Assembly: GCA_946494335.1 (NCBI GenBank)
Contig: CAMMBV010000004.1
Span: 1 to 64,000, forward strand
DNA: 64,000 nt
From: an uncultured Ruminococcus sp.
GTDB lineage: Bacteria; Bacillota; Clostridia; Lachnospirales; Lachnospiraceae
Reading direction: 5' to 3'
Made by a program: the position numbers and the translations under genes. Below, in pieces: positions 26,831-34,582 of this stretch (positions within the stretch are counted from its first letter, which is position 1; each line of letters opens with the position of its first letter). The notes under the pieces were generated by a model. The model had not been told where the DNA came from and ran no database searches. It saw only the letters and a list, made by a program, of their open reading frames with translations.

Positions 26831-27823
26831 ATGAAGAGAAAGGTTTTGGCAGTATTACTTGCAGTTACCATGACGGCGGCGATGGCAGCCTGCTCCGGAG
26901 ACGGAACAAAAGAGAACTCAGGCAGCGAAGCAAAGAGCAGCGGGGAAGAAGGTGATTCATCGGACGGCAGTGATCTTTCCATCGGCGTGGTAATGAAGCT
27001 GTATGACGAATTCCAGAATAAGGTTATCGACGGTGCGGAGGCGGCTGCAGAAGAAGCCGGAGCGGATATCACCAGCGTGGCTCCGGACGATATCACAGAC
27101 GCTGCCCAGCAGGTGCAGATGATTGAAAACTTTATTTCTCAGGAGGTGGATATCCTTCTGGTAGACCCCAATATTGCAGATTCTGTCATCACAGTCTTAA
27201 ACGATGCCGTGGCACAGGATATCAAAGTGGTTTTGGTGGATACGGACTCTCCCAACTTTGAAAATCCGGTTACGTACGTGGGAACAGAAAACTATGATGC
27301 GGCCTACGAAGGCGCCACGGAATTTGCATCCCGGCTTCCGGAAGGTGCAAATGTGGTGATTGCCACAGGGCAGCAGGGTGATGATAACCATGAAAAACGC
27401 TCTTCCGGTTACAAGGACGCCATGGAAGACGCCGGATGTACGGTATTGGATCTGCAGTACTGCGATAACTCGGCGGATCTGACGGCGGGCCAGGTGGAAG
27501 ACTGGATTCAGAAGTATGGTGTGGATGGCATTGATGCGGTGATGTGCACCGATGACGATGCCTGTATGGGAGCCATTCAGGCCATTAAGCAGAATGATGC
27601 GACGGACTCCATCAAAGTCTGCAGCTTCAACGGATTCCAGGTAGCGCTTCAGGCGATTAAGGAGGGAACCATGGAGATGACCATTGCGCAGCAGCCCTAT
27701 GAAATGGGATATGAGGCTGTCATGTGCGGAATCGGTGCGCTGGACGGGGAAACCTACGACCGCCAGATTCCGGTGGATGTGGAAATCATTGATTCCTCCA
27801 ATTATGAGGAGTATCTGGAATAG
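26831..27823 (+). CDS. Sugar-binding lipoprotein of an ABC importer (RbsB-like)
   Basis: A 330-residue periplasmic-binding-protein family 1 lipoprotein. The signal peptide ends with a lipobox and lipidated Cys21, followed by a Ser/Gly/Glu-rich tether and the binding domain from about 48 (SIGVVMKLYDEFQ). Residues such as NDAVAQDIKVVLVDTD, in two halves, and YVGTENYDAAYEGA are characteristic of ribose/galactose/inositol binders. It delivers ligand to the RbsA/RbsC-like subunits encoded next. A hairpin after the stop probably reduces readthrough, so the binder is made in excess. The ligand is not known; myo-inositol is attractive given the iol genes downstream. Confidence 0.9.
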   Translation: MKRKVLAVLLAVTMTAAMAACSGDGTKENSGSEAKSSGEEGDSSDGSDLSIGVVMKLYDEFQNKVIDGAEAAAEEAGADITSVAPDDITDAAQQVQMIENFISQEVDILLVDPNIADSVITVLNDAVAQDIKVVLVDTDSPNFENPVTYVGTENYDAAYEGATEFASRLPEGANVVIATGQQGDDNHEKRSSGYKDAMEDAGCTVLDLQYCDNSADLTAGQVEDWIQKYGVDGIDAVMCTDDDACMGAIQAIKQNDATDSIKVCSFNGFQVALQAIKEGTMEMTIAQQPYEMGYEAVMCGIGALDGETYDRQIPVDVEIIDSSNYEEYLE

Positions 27824-27838
27824 GACATGAAAAGTTCA

Positions 27839-27866
27839 GGGCTGCCGCTTGATGGGCAGCCCTTTT
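27839..27866 (+). terminator. Intercistronic hairpin after the binding-protein gene
   Basis: An 8-bp GC-rich stem (27839-27846 with 27855-27862) and four T residues, between the lipoprotein gene and the ATPase gene. Such partial terminators or 3'-stabilising hairpins raise the ratio of binding protein to transporter. Confidence 0.65.
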
Positions 27867-27895
27867 CAGAAACAAAAGGATGGAGGGTGAAATAT

Positions 27896-29398
27896 TTGAA
27901 AGAGCATGAAACGGCGGTTGAATTAAGAGATATTATAAAAAACTTTCCCGGTGTAAGGGCGCTGGATGGGGTTTCGCTGACGCTGAAAAAAGGAGAGGTC
28001 CATGGGCTGATCGGCGAAAACGGCGCAGGAAAGTCAACCTTGATTAAAACACTGACGGGAGTTCACAAACCGGATCAGGGGAAAATTCTCTGCGAAGGTC
28101 AGGAAGTGGTATTTTCGGGTCCTCTGGATGCGAAAAAGAAAGGGATCGCCTGCGTCTATCAGGAATTGAATATTGTTGCGGAACTGAATGCCACGGATAA
28201 TATGTTCATGGGAAATATGAAGAAAAAGGGAAACAGCTTTTTTCTGGATTACGGCTATATGAACAGGAAGACAAAAGAAGTCATGAAATCCATGAATCAG
28301 GAGATCGACCTTACGAAAATCTGCGGCAATATGGGTATGGGACAGCTTCAGATGATAGAGATCGGGAAATCCATTCTCCAGGAGGCAAAGGTTCTGATTC
28401 TGGATGAACCTACTTCCAGTCTGGGCGAACAGGAGACCAAAGAGCTGTTTAAAACGGTAAATCTTCTGAAAGAACAGGGAATGGCCATTCTTTTTGTATC
28501 GCATAAGCTGGAGGAAATATTTGAACTCTGCGACGTGGTGACGGTCATGCGGGATGGAAAGCATGTGGTTACCATGGATACGGATAAGATGACCCAGGAC
28601 GATCTGATCACTTATATGGTGGGACGCAGCCTCAGCAATCTGTATCCCAAGGTGGAGGTACCCAAAGGGGACGTGGCCATGGAGGTGAAGCATCTTTCGA
28701 GGAAGGGCGTTTACAATGACGTGACCTTTTCCGTCCGAAAGGGAGAGGTACTGGGATTTGCAGGTCTTGTGGGGGCAGGACGGACCGAGGTTTTCCGGGG
28801 AATCTTTGCCGCCGATCCCGTTGACAGCGGAGAGGTTTACATAAATGGAAAGCAGTGCCGGATTAAAAGCCCCGGCGACGCCATCAAAAATAAGATCGCA
28901 TTTCTGACAGAAGACAGAAAAGGCCAGGGCCTTGTGCTGGATGAGCCAATCAGCAAAAACATCGCCATGGTCAACATGCTCAATCTGCAGAAGGGACTGT
29001 TTGTGGATGACAGGAAACTGAAAGAGCAGGCGGAAAATACGGTAAAGAAACTGAAAATCAAAACGGAGAGCATCGAAAAGAAATCCGGTGACTTGAGCGG
29101 AGGAAATCAGCAGAAGGTGGTTATTGGAAAATGGATCAACACCGATGCGGAAATTTTTGTATTTGACGAGCCTACCCGCGGAATTGACGTGGGAGCCAAA
29201 ATTGAGGTTTATAATATTATCAACGATCTGGTGAAGGAAGGAAAGGCCGTCGTTATGATATCTTCAGAACTTCCTGAAATTCTGGGAATGTGCGACCGGG
29301 TTGTGGTGATGAGAAGCGGCCGTATTACCGGAGAAATAGACAGAAAGAGTGAAGATTTCAATCAGGAAAGTATTATGAGAGCGGCATGGGAGGTATAG
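27896..29398 (+). CDS. Sugar ABC transporter ATP-binding protein (RbsA-like)
   Basis: A 500-residue ATPase with two fused nucleotide-binding domains. The first has an intact Walker A (GENGAGKST) and Walker B (VLILDEPTSSLG). The second has the family's usual altered P loop (GLVGAGRTE) and an intact LSGGNQQK signature with DEPTRGIDVG. TTG 27896 is chosen as start: GGAGGG lies upstream at proper distance and the protein then has the normal family length. This active copy contrasts with the degenerate copy three genes upstream. Confidence 0.92.
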   Translation: MKEHETAVELRDIIKNFPGVRALDGVSLTLKKGEVHGLIGENGAGKSTLIKTLTGVHKPDQGKILCEGQEVVFSGPLDAKKKGIACVYQELNIVAELNATDNMFMGNMKKKGNSFFLDYGYMNRKTKEVMKSMNQEIDLTKICGNMGMGQLQMIEIGKSILQEAKVLILDEPTSSLGEQETKELFKTVNLLKEQGMAILFVSHKLEEIFELCDVVTVMRDGKHVVTMDTDKMTQDDLITYMVGRSLSNLYPKVEVPKGDVAMEVKHLSRKGVYNDVTFSVRKGEVLGFAGLVGAGRTEVFRGIFAADPVDSGEVYINGKQCRIKSPGDAIKNKIAFLTEDRKGQGLVLDEPISKNIAMVNMLNLQKGLFVDDRKLKEQAENTVKKLKIKTESIEKKSGDLSGGNQQKVVIGKWINTDAEIFVFDEPTRGIDVGAKIEVYNIINDLVKEGKAVVMISSELPEILGMCDRVVVMRSGRITGEIDRKSEDFNQESIMRAAWEV

Positions 29399-29402
29399 AG
29401 GA

Positions 29403-30389
29403 ATGAAAACAAATATCTTGAAAAATAAAAAAATATCAAATATTGTGGGGCCGTTGATTGCTCTGATTGTACTGTCCCTGCTTCTTACTATCATTACGGA
29501 TCAGTTTTTTAAGGCAAACAACCTTCTGAATATTTTAAGACAGGCATCCATCAATGCTCTGGTATCTTTCGGCATGCTGTTTGTACTGCTTACCGGCGGC
29601 ATAGATTTGTCCGTGGGAGCCACCATCGCCTGTTCCGGCTGTATGATGGGTATTATGATCAAAGCGGGAATCGACAATACGTTTCTGCTCCTGCTGGTTG
29701 GGCTTCTCTGCGGCGCAGTCATCGGTCTGGTCAACGGTCTTTTGTTTACCAAGCTGGACCTTCCCCACCCCTTTGTATCGACACTGGGCACCCAGCTGGT
29801 GATTCGCGGGTTCTGTCTCTGGCTTACAGGCTCCGCATCCATGTCAGGTTTTTCAGAGGGTGTAATGTTCCTTGGATATGCAAGTGTCGGAGGATTTCCG
29901 GTGTGCTTCCTGCTGGTTATCATTGTGGCGATTGTCGCCTCTGTATTTCTGAACAAAACAGCTTTCGGACGATATATTTATTCTATCGGCGGCAACCGGG
30001 AAGCGGCCAGACTCTCCGGTATTAAGGTGAAGCCGCTTTTGAATCTGACCTATATTCTCTCCGGTGTGCTGGCGGCGCTGGCCGGTATTGTGATGATCGG
30101 CCGCGTCAGCCTGGCCTATCCCAATGCGGGCGACGGATATGAGATGAATGCCATTGCAGCCTGTGTAATCGGCGGCGCTTCCTTTAACGGCGGCCGCGGC
30201 AGCGTGGGCGGTACTCTGGTGGGAGCCCTTATCATTGCGGTGCTGAACAACGGTCTGAACCTTCTGGGAGCCAAGACGGATATTCAGAACATGATCCTGG
30301 GACTGGTGGTAATCCTGGCAGTATTTGTGGATGTTATCAGAGGAAAGCAGGAAGAAAAAGCAAGAAGACTGGCCCAGGCCCGTCAGTAA
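29403..30389 (+). CDS. Sugar ABC transporter permease (RbsC-like)
   Basis: A 328-residue membrane protein with eight to ten helices and the RbsC-family pattern: LTGGIDLSVGA near 70, FGRYIYSIGGNREAARLSGI near 195 (in two adjoining parts), and GGASFNGGRGSVGGTLVGA near 260. It forms the membrane channel for the importer encoded by the two preceding genes and may also contact the degenerate ATPase. It starts 4 bp after the ATPase stop. It is the last gene of the operon. Confidence 0.93.
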   Translation: MKTNILKNKKISNIVGPLIALIVLSLLLTIITDQFFKANNLLNILRQASINALVSFGMLFVLLTGGIDLSVGATIACSGCMMGIMIKAGIDNTFLLLLVGLLCGAVIGLVNGLLFTKLDLPHPFVSTLGTQLVIRGFCLWLTGSASMSGFSEGVMFLGYASVGGFPVCFLLVIIVAIVASVFLNKTAFGRYIYSIGGNREAARLSGIKVKPLLNLTYILSGVLAALAGIVMIGRVSLAYPNAGDGYEMNAIAACVIGGASFNGGRGSVGGTLVGALIIAVLNNGLNLLGAKTDIQNMILGLVVILAVFVDVIRGKQEEKARRLAQARQ

Positions 30390-30511
30390 GTACAGTGGTT
30401 TTTCGGAAAGAACTAATTAACAGAAAATTATAAATAATTTGAATAATTCACAACTAATTTACTTACAAAAAATTCATTATAAAAAAACATAAATAAATTT
30501 TAAAAAAAGCG

Positions 30512-30540
30512 TTGACAAATAAAAAGAGATCTGCTAATAT
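30512..30540 (+). promoter_or_regulatory. Strong promoter of a non-coding locus
   Basis: TTGACA (30512-30517), 17 bp, TAATAT (30535-30540). No gene of normal size follows for 900 bp, so it probably drives the structured RNA described at 30547-31445. Confidence 0.8.
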
Positions 30541-30630
30541 AATATCAACAACAAAACAACAGAAACATACAACATTACATTCATCATTACTTTATTAATG
30601 ATAAAGAATATGAAAAAGGAGGTTGGTCCA

Positions 30631-30678
30631 TTGGACACTTTAAATCATAACCTTCAATATGAAAGTGGTATGGCATAG
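30631..30678 (+). CDS. Possible 15-residue leader peptide
   Basis: A TTG codon lies seven bases after a perfect AAGGAGGT (30616-30623) and opens a frame reading MDTLNHNLQYESGMA before TAG. The ribosome site is as good as that of any real gene in the window. It sits near the 5' end of the candidate structured RNA and overlaps its first long-range helix, so translation would compete with folding. It could equally be chance. Confidence 0.35.
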   Translation: MDTLNHNLQYESGMA

Positions 30679-31374
30679 CAGTTCCCGGCGAGAAGGCCTT
30701 TTACATTTGAGTAACAGAAAAGTCCCTGAAATCGTAAGATAAAGCGGAAAAAGTAAAAAGGTATATAGAGAGCTAGTCTTCATATTGAACATATACCACA
30801 AAACATAATTCAAAGATTATCATATGTGAAGAAATATAATAATCATATTTTGGATTATGATTATCAGAAGAAAAAGAATAAAGAGTGCAGGCATTATAGA
30901 TATCTCAATCTAAAATCAGTGAATATCAGAAGTCGGAAGATAGAAGTAAAGGACAAAATCGGAAGAAGAAAGAGTAGGGAGAAGATATAGTATCTAAGAT
31001 GAAGTAGAGAAATTTGAGACGAGAAATCAATTTCTGAAAAACCAAAGAACTGTAATTGATATCCTGAAGCAGTATTCAGAAGATAGAAGTGAGAAGCGGA
31101 AATCGAAAGAAAGAAGATAAAAAAGTTCCTGAAGGGAATTGATATTCATAATAAAGCACATTTAATCTGATCCGATGATAAAATATTAAATGTCAATTTA
31201 ATATAAAAATATATATAAGCTTCTAAGTAAAGATCTTAAAGATCAGTTTACGAGCGGGGAATTATAAAGAATTAAAATTTATATAGATAATTGAATATGG
31301 AACTATTAATTGTTAATTGTTTCGTAACCAGTAGATTAGATTATAAATTTTAAGAGAAGGTAAAAAATTGAATA

Positions 31375-31445
31375 ACGCAGAATTTTAAAGCAACCGTTAT
31401 ATTGAAGGAAAGTAGATATAGCGGTTGCTTGTTTCTGCGTTTTTA
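31375..31445 (+). terminator. Terminator of the non-coding locus
   Basis: A nested hairpin: outer ACGCAGAA (31375-31382) with TTCTGCGT (31433-31440), inner AAGCAACCG (31388-31396) with CGGTTGCTT (31422-31430), extended by further A-T pairs, then a run of T. Confidence 0.85.
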
Positions 31446-31460
31446 TTATATAATAGGCAT

Positions 31461-32132
31461 ATGAAAAACTGGATTATTTTTGAAGATAAGAAAATTTTAG
31501 TGGTTCATAAACCGGCTGGACTTGCAGTGCAGAATCGATCCTACGGCCAGCCGGATCTGGAAAGTCTGCTGAAAAATTACCTGAAGGAAAACCAGGCTGG
31601 GACCGGGGATAAGATTCCCTATCTGGGCATTGTGCATCGTCTTGATCAGCCGGTGGAAGGCCTTCTGGTATTTGCAAAAACAAAAGAGGCTGCCAAAGAT
31701 CTGAGCCGGCAGGTATCTTCGGGACAGATGGAGAAGCGATATCTGGCGGTAGTCCATGGGGAGAATCTGGAAGAAGATGAAGTGTTTCTTACGGATTATC
31801 TGATAAAAGATGAAAAGACCCATATGGCAAAGGTTGTGCGGCAGGGGGAGAAAAATGCCCGGGAAGTCAGACTTAGCTACCGGCTTATAAGACAGTGGGA
31901 AGAGGAAGCCCTGGTGGAAATCAGGCTGTTTACAGGAAGATTTCATCAGATCCGTGTGCAGATGGCTCATGCCGGTCTTCCCATATCCGGTGACAGGAAG
32001 TATAATCCGAGGTCTGGAGGAGACGCTTTGGCGTTATGTGCATATGCGTTGGTTTTTCGCTATCCTGGAAGCAGGAAAAAAATGTCGTTTGAAATACCCA
32101 GGAAAGAATTGACGGGATATTTTCGCGAGTAG
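31461..32132 (+). CDS. RluA-family RNA pseudouridine synthase
   Basis: A 223-residue enzyme of the RluA family, which isomerises uridine to pseudouridine in rRNA or tRNA. The catalytic Asp lies in HRLDQPVEGLLVFAK near residue 70, and GRFHQIRVQMAH is the second family motif. There is no N-terminal S4 domain, so it is a short form. The start ATG 31461 has only a weak ribosome site (AATAGG) and lies right behind the terminator of the non-coding locus, so its promoter is unclear. Confidence 0.9.
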   Translation: MKNWIIFEDKKILVVHKPAGLAVQNRSYGQPDLESLLKNYLKENQAGTGDKIPYLGIVHRLDQPVEGLLVFAKTKEAAKDLSRQVSSGQMEKRYLAVVHGENLEEDEVFLTDYLIKDEKTHMAKVVRQGEKNAREVRLSYRLIRQWEEEALVEIRLFTGRFHQIRVQMAHAGLPISGDRKYNPRSGGDALALCAYALVFRYPGSRKKMSFEIPRKELTGYFRE

Positions 32133-32149
32133 AAAGGAGAATATGTTTC

Positions 32150-33298
32150 ATGGGAAAAAAATGTCTGAGCCTTCTGTTGACAGGAGTACTGATGGTAGCG
32201 ATGACTGGATGTACGAAGAAACAGGGAGCAGCAGAAGAGAACAGCAATAAGACTCAGGAAGAAGAAACGCAGAAGAACGCAGAAACGCAGGAGGCAGAGG
32301 AAGAAAAAGAGGATTCTGTGGAAATAGAATTGCCGGAAGAGGAGAAGCTGAAGGCGGATTATACTACGGCGGCGGGGATAGAGCTTCCGCCGGCGACCAG
32401 AATTGCTGTTGTGGCGAAAGGAACGAAAAGTAATTACTGGAAAGCCATCCGGGAAGGAATGGAAAAAGCTATTGAGGATCTTAATGCAGAAGCTGGCCTG
32501 GAGGGAGAGGACAAGATTGTAATGACCTTTGAGGCTCCCAGCCAGGAGGATGATGCAGATACACAGATCAACATTGTAGATGCGGTGCTGGCGGAAAATC
32601 CGCAGGCCCTTTGTCTTGCGGCCATTGATGTGGAGTCCTGCAGGGCACAGCTGGAAACGGCGGATGAAAACGGGATTCCGGTAATTGTATTTGATTCCGG
32701 GGTGGAATCAGAAGAGCTGATCTATACGATGTGCAAGACAGACAATTACGAGGCCGGTGAAGAGGCTGCCAGAAGACTGGCGGCGGCCATTGGGGATTTT
32801 GGCGAAGTGCTGGTGGTGGCATCGCAGCAGAATACAGAATCCATATCAGAACGTGTGCTTGGCTTTGAAAGTGAGATTCAAAATGAGCATAAGACGGTCA
32901 CTGTTGCAGATACGATCTATGGCGACGATACGGAAGAGGAGAAAAGTGTAAAAGAGCGGGTGAAAGAAGCATTGGAGACCCATCCCAATCTGAAGGGCTG
33001 TTTTGTGACGGATGAAAAAATGGCGGAAGAGGTGCTTAACATCCTGGACGATGAGAAATATCAGGATATTAAAATAGTCGGTTTCGATGCCGGGGAAAAA
33101 CAGCTGAAGGCGGTCAGAGAAGGAAGAGAACTGGGGACAGTGTGTCAGAACCCCTACGGCATGGGATATGCCACAATCATATCGGCGGCCAGGGCTATTA
33201 TGAATCTGGAAAATGATGCGGTGATTGACGCCGGATATCAGTGGATCGATCAAAGTAATATGGATCTGGAAGAAAATCAGAAATATTTGTATGAGTGA
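32150..33298 (+). CDS. Sugar-binding lipoprotein without its own transporter
   Basis: A 382-residue family 1 binding protein. The signal peptide ends in AMTGC with lipidated Cys21, followed by a Glu/Gln-rich tether to about residue 80, then the binding domain (RIAVVAKGTKSNYWKAIREG, in two joined segments) with DSGVESE and YGMGYATI. No permease or ATPase adjoins it. Its stop overlaps the following LacI-type regulator by position, and the two are surely coexpressed. It may feed the importer at 26.8-30.4 kb or act as a sensor; both are inferences. Confidence 0.85.
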   Translation: MGKKCLSLLLTGVLMVAMTGCTKKQGAAEENSNKTQEEETQKNAETQEAEEEKEDSVEIELPEEEKLKADYTTAAGIELPPATRIAVVAKGTKSNYWKAIREGMEKAIEDLNAEAGLEGEDKIVMTFEAPSQEDDADTQINIVDAVLAENPQALCLAAIDVESCRAQLETADENGIPVIVFDSGVESEELIYTMCKTDNYEAGEEAARRLAAAIGDFGEVLVVASQQNTESISERVLGFESEIQNEHKTVTVADTIYGDDTEEEKSVKERVKEALETHPNLKGCFVTDEKMAEEVLNILDDEKYQDIKIVGFDAGEKQLKAVREGRELGTVCQNPYGMGYATIISAARAIMNLENDAVIDAGYQWIDQSNMDLEENQKYLYE

Positions 33299-33306
33299 GG
33301 AGCAGC

Positions 33307-34338
33307 ATGGCCGGAACAATCAGACAGATAGCTCAGATAGCGGGGGTATCCAGAGGCACGGTTGACAGGGCGCTGAACCACCGGGGAAGGATCAATCCGG
33401 AGGTGGCCGAGAGGATCTGGAAAATTGCCGAGGAACTGGATTATCATCCGGGAAAACGGAAAGCATCGGCACAGAATACGCCCGAGGATTTGAAAATCGG
33501 CGTAATTACTCAGATGGCGGAATCCTCTTTTATGCTTCAGATACATCAGGGAATCCGGGATATTGAACGGGAGCTGAAGGAGCGGGGGGTGACGCTGTGT
33601 GTCTGTGACCTTGTGTCGGTAAATGAAGAAGAACAATTAAAGGCTATTAATGAACTGGAGGAAAAGAAAATCGCGGCGCTGGCAATTATGCCGGTGGAAA
33701 GCGAACTGATCAGGAGACGGCTCAACCGTCTGATGGAAGAAAGAGAAATTCCTGTTGTGACTTTTAATTCGGATCTTGTGGGGACGGGGCGAAGCTGTTT
33801 CGTGGGTCTGGACAACAGAAAAAGCGGAAGCACTGCGGCCGGACTGATGGGAATGCTGACACGCGGAAAGGGGAAGATTCTGATTATAACAGGATCATTT
33901 ACCAACAGCGTCAACAGTCTGCGGGTGGAAGGTTTTGTGGATGAGGCGAAACACTCTTTTCCTGGCATGGAACTTCTGGGGGTCCAAGGCAGCTCCGGAG
34001 ATCCGGATGAAGTGGAGCAGATTGTGGTAAACACCATGGAGCGGGAACCGGATCTGGCCGGAATTTTTGTGGCGTGCATGGGACAAAACGGGGTGAGCGC
34101 CGCTTTTAAAAAACTGGAACTTACAAAGCGCCCCTATGTGATTGTCTATGATATCACGCCGGAAAATGTGCAGGATCTGCAGGGGGGGAACTTTGATTTT
34201 CTTCTGGATCAGGAAGGCTATATGCAGGGATACCGGGCGGTGCGCAAGCTGTATGAGTATCTGGCCCGCGGGCGTCAGCTGCGTCCTGAAATGATGTTTA
34301 CGGATATTAAAATTATCACAAAATATAATCTGCCGTGA
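33307..34338 (+). CDS. LacI-family regulator, RGTVDRALN subtype
   Basis: A 343-residue regulator with an N-terminal helix-turn-helix that reads GVSRGTVDRALNHRGRI instead of the common VSxATVSRVLN, then a sugar-binding domain. The recognition helix is nearly the same as that of the second regulator at 37411, so both may read similar operators. ATG 33307 follows GGAG. Its position between a binding protein and iolD suggests a cyclitol or sugar effector. Confidence 0.88.
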   Translation: MAGTIRQIAQIAGVSRGTVDRALNHRGRINPEVAERIWKIAEELDYHPGKRKASAQNTPEDLKIGVITQMAESSFMLQIHQGIRDIERELKERGVTLCVCDLVSVNEEEQLKAINELEEKKIAALAIMPVESELIRRRLNRLMEEREIPVVTFNSDLVGTGRSCFVGLDNRKSGSTAAGLMGMLTRGKGKILIITGSFTNSVNSLRVEGFVDEAKHSFPGMELLGVQGSSGDPDEVEQIVVNTMEREPDLAGIFVACMGQNGVSAAFKKLELTKRPYVIVYDITPENVQDLQGGNFDFLLDQEGYMQGYRAVRKLYEYLARGRQLRPEMMFTDIKIITKYNLP

Positions 34339-34356
34339 GTGGCGGAAAAATGATCT

Positions 34357-34383
34357 GCGTGCCTGCGTGCCAAATAGCGTGCC
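34357..34383 (+). repeat. Three GCGTGCC direct repeats
   Basis: GCGTGCC occurs at 34357-34363, 34365-34371 and 34377-34383 between the LacI-type gene and the iolD promoter. Related GCGTGC elements recur just after the iolD transcription start (34514 onward) and at the iolG promoter (38498 onward). They may be regulator binding sites. Confidence 0.4.
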
Positions 34384-34463
34384 GGATTTTTTGTGCAACT
34401 GTACCAAGGCGGGGACTGATTTTTGGTGATTACATAAAATAAAGCAATAGCAACAAAAAATAC

Positions 34464-34492
34464 TTGCACAGAAAGCTGGCAGGTGTTAGAAT
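34464..34492 (+). promoter_or_regulatory. Promoter of iolD
   Basis: TTGCAC (34464-34469), 17 bp, TAGAAT (34487-34492). The 85-nt leader holds two short hairpins, one of them GCGTGC pairing with GCACGC, before an AGGAGG ribosome site. Confidence 0.7.
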
Positions 34493-34582
34493 AAACACAT
34501 AAAAGGTAACGGGCGTGCGTGACAAAAAGGCACGCAAGTGAACGGCAAAGCGCCGTTTGAAAAGAATAGGAGGATACATAAA

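Larger units (their letters stand above)
30547..31445 (+). ncRNA. Candidate large structured non-coding RNA
   Basis: About 900 bp with no normal coding frame, strongly A- and purine-rich, lie between a near-consensus promoter and a long terminator. Several paired segments can be seen: 30653-30663 with 30779-30789 (11 bp), 30665-30671 with 30793-30799 (7 bp, crossing the former), 30760-30766 with 30791-30797 (7 bp, exclusive with the previous), 30839-30847 with 30856-30864 (9 bp), and 31158-31166 with 31185-31193 (9 bp). A 12-nt purine repeat occurs at 30936-30947 and 31079-31090. Size and style recall the ROOL, GOLLD and OLE classes of large bacterial RNAs, but I cannot match it to a class by eye. 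Confidence 0.6.

Noticed and set aside
30547..31445. tmRNA, RNase P RNA, 6S RNA or a group I/II intron
   Set aside because: The locus is too long for tmRNA or 6S, no tRNA-like ends or tag frame were seen, the RNase P core sequences are absent, and no intron domain V or maturase was found.
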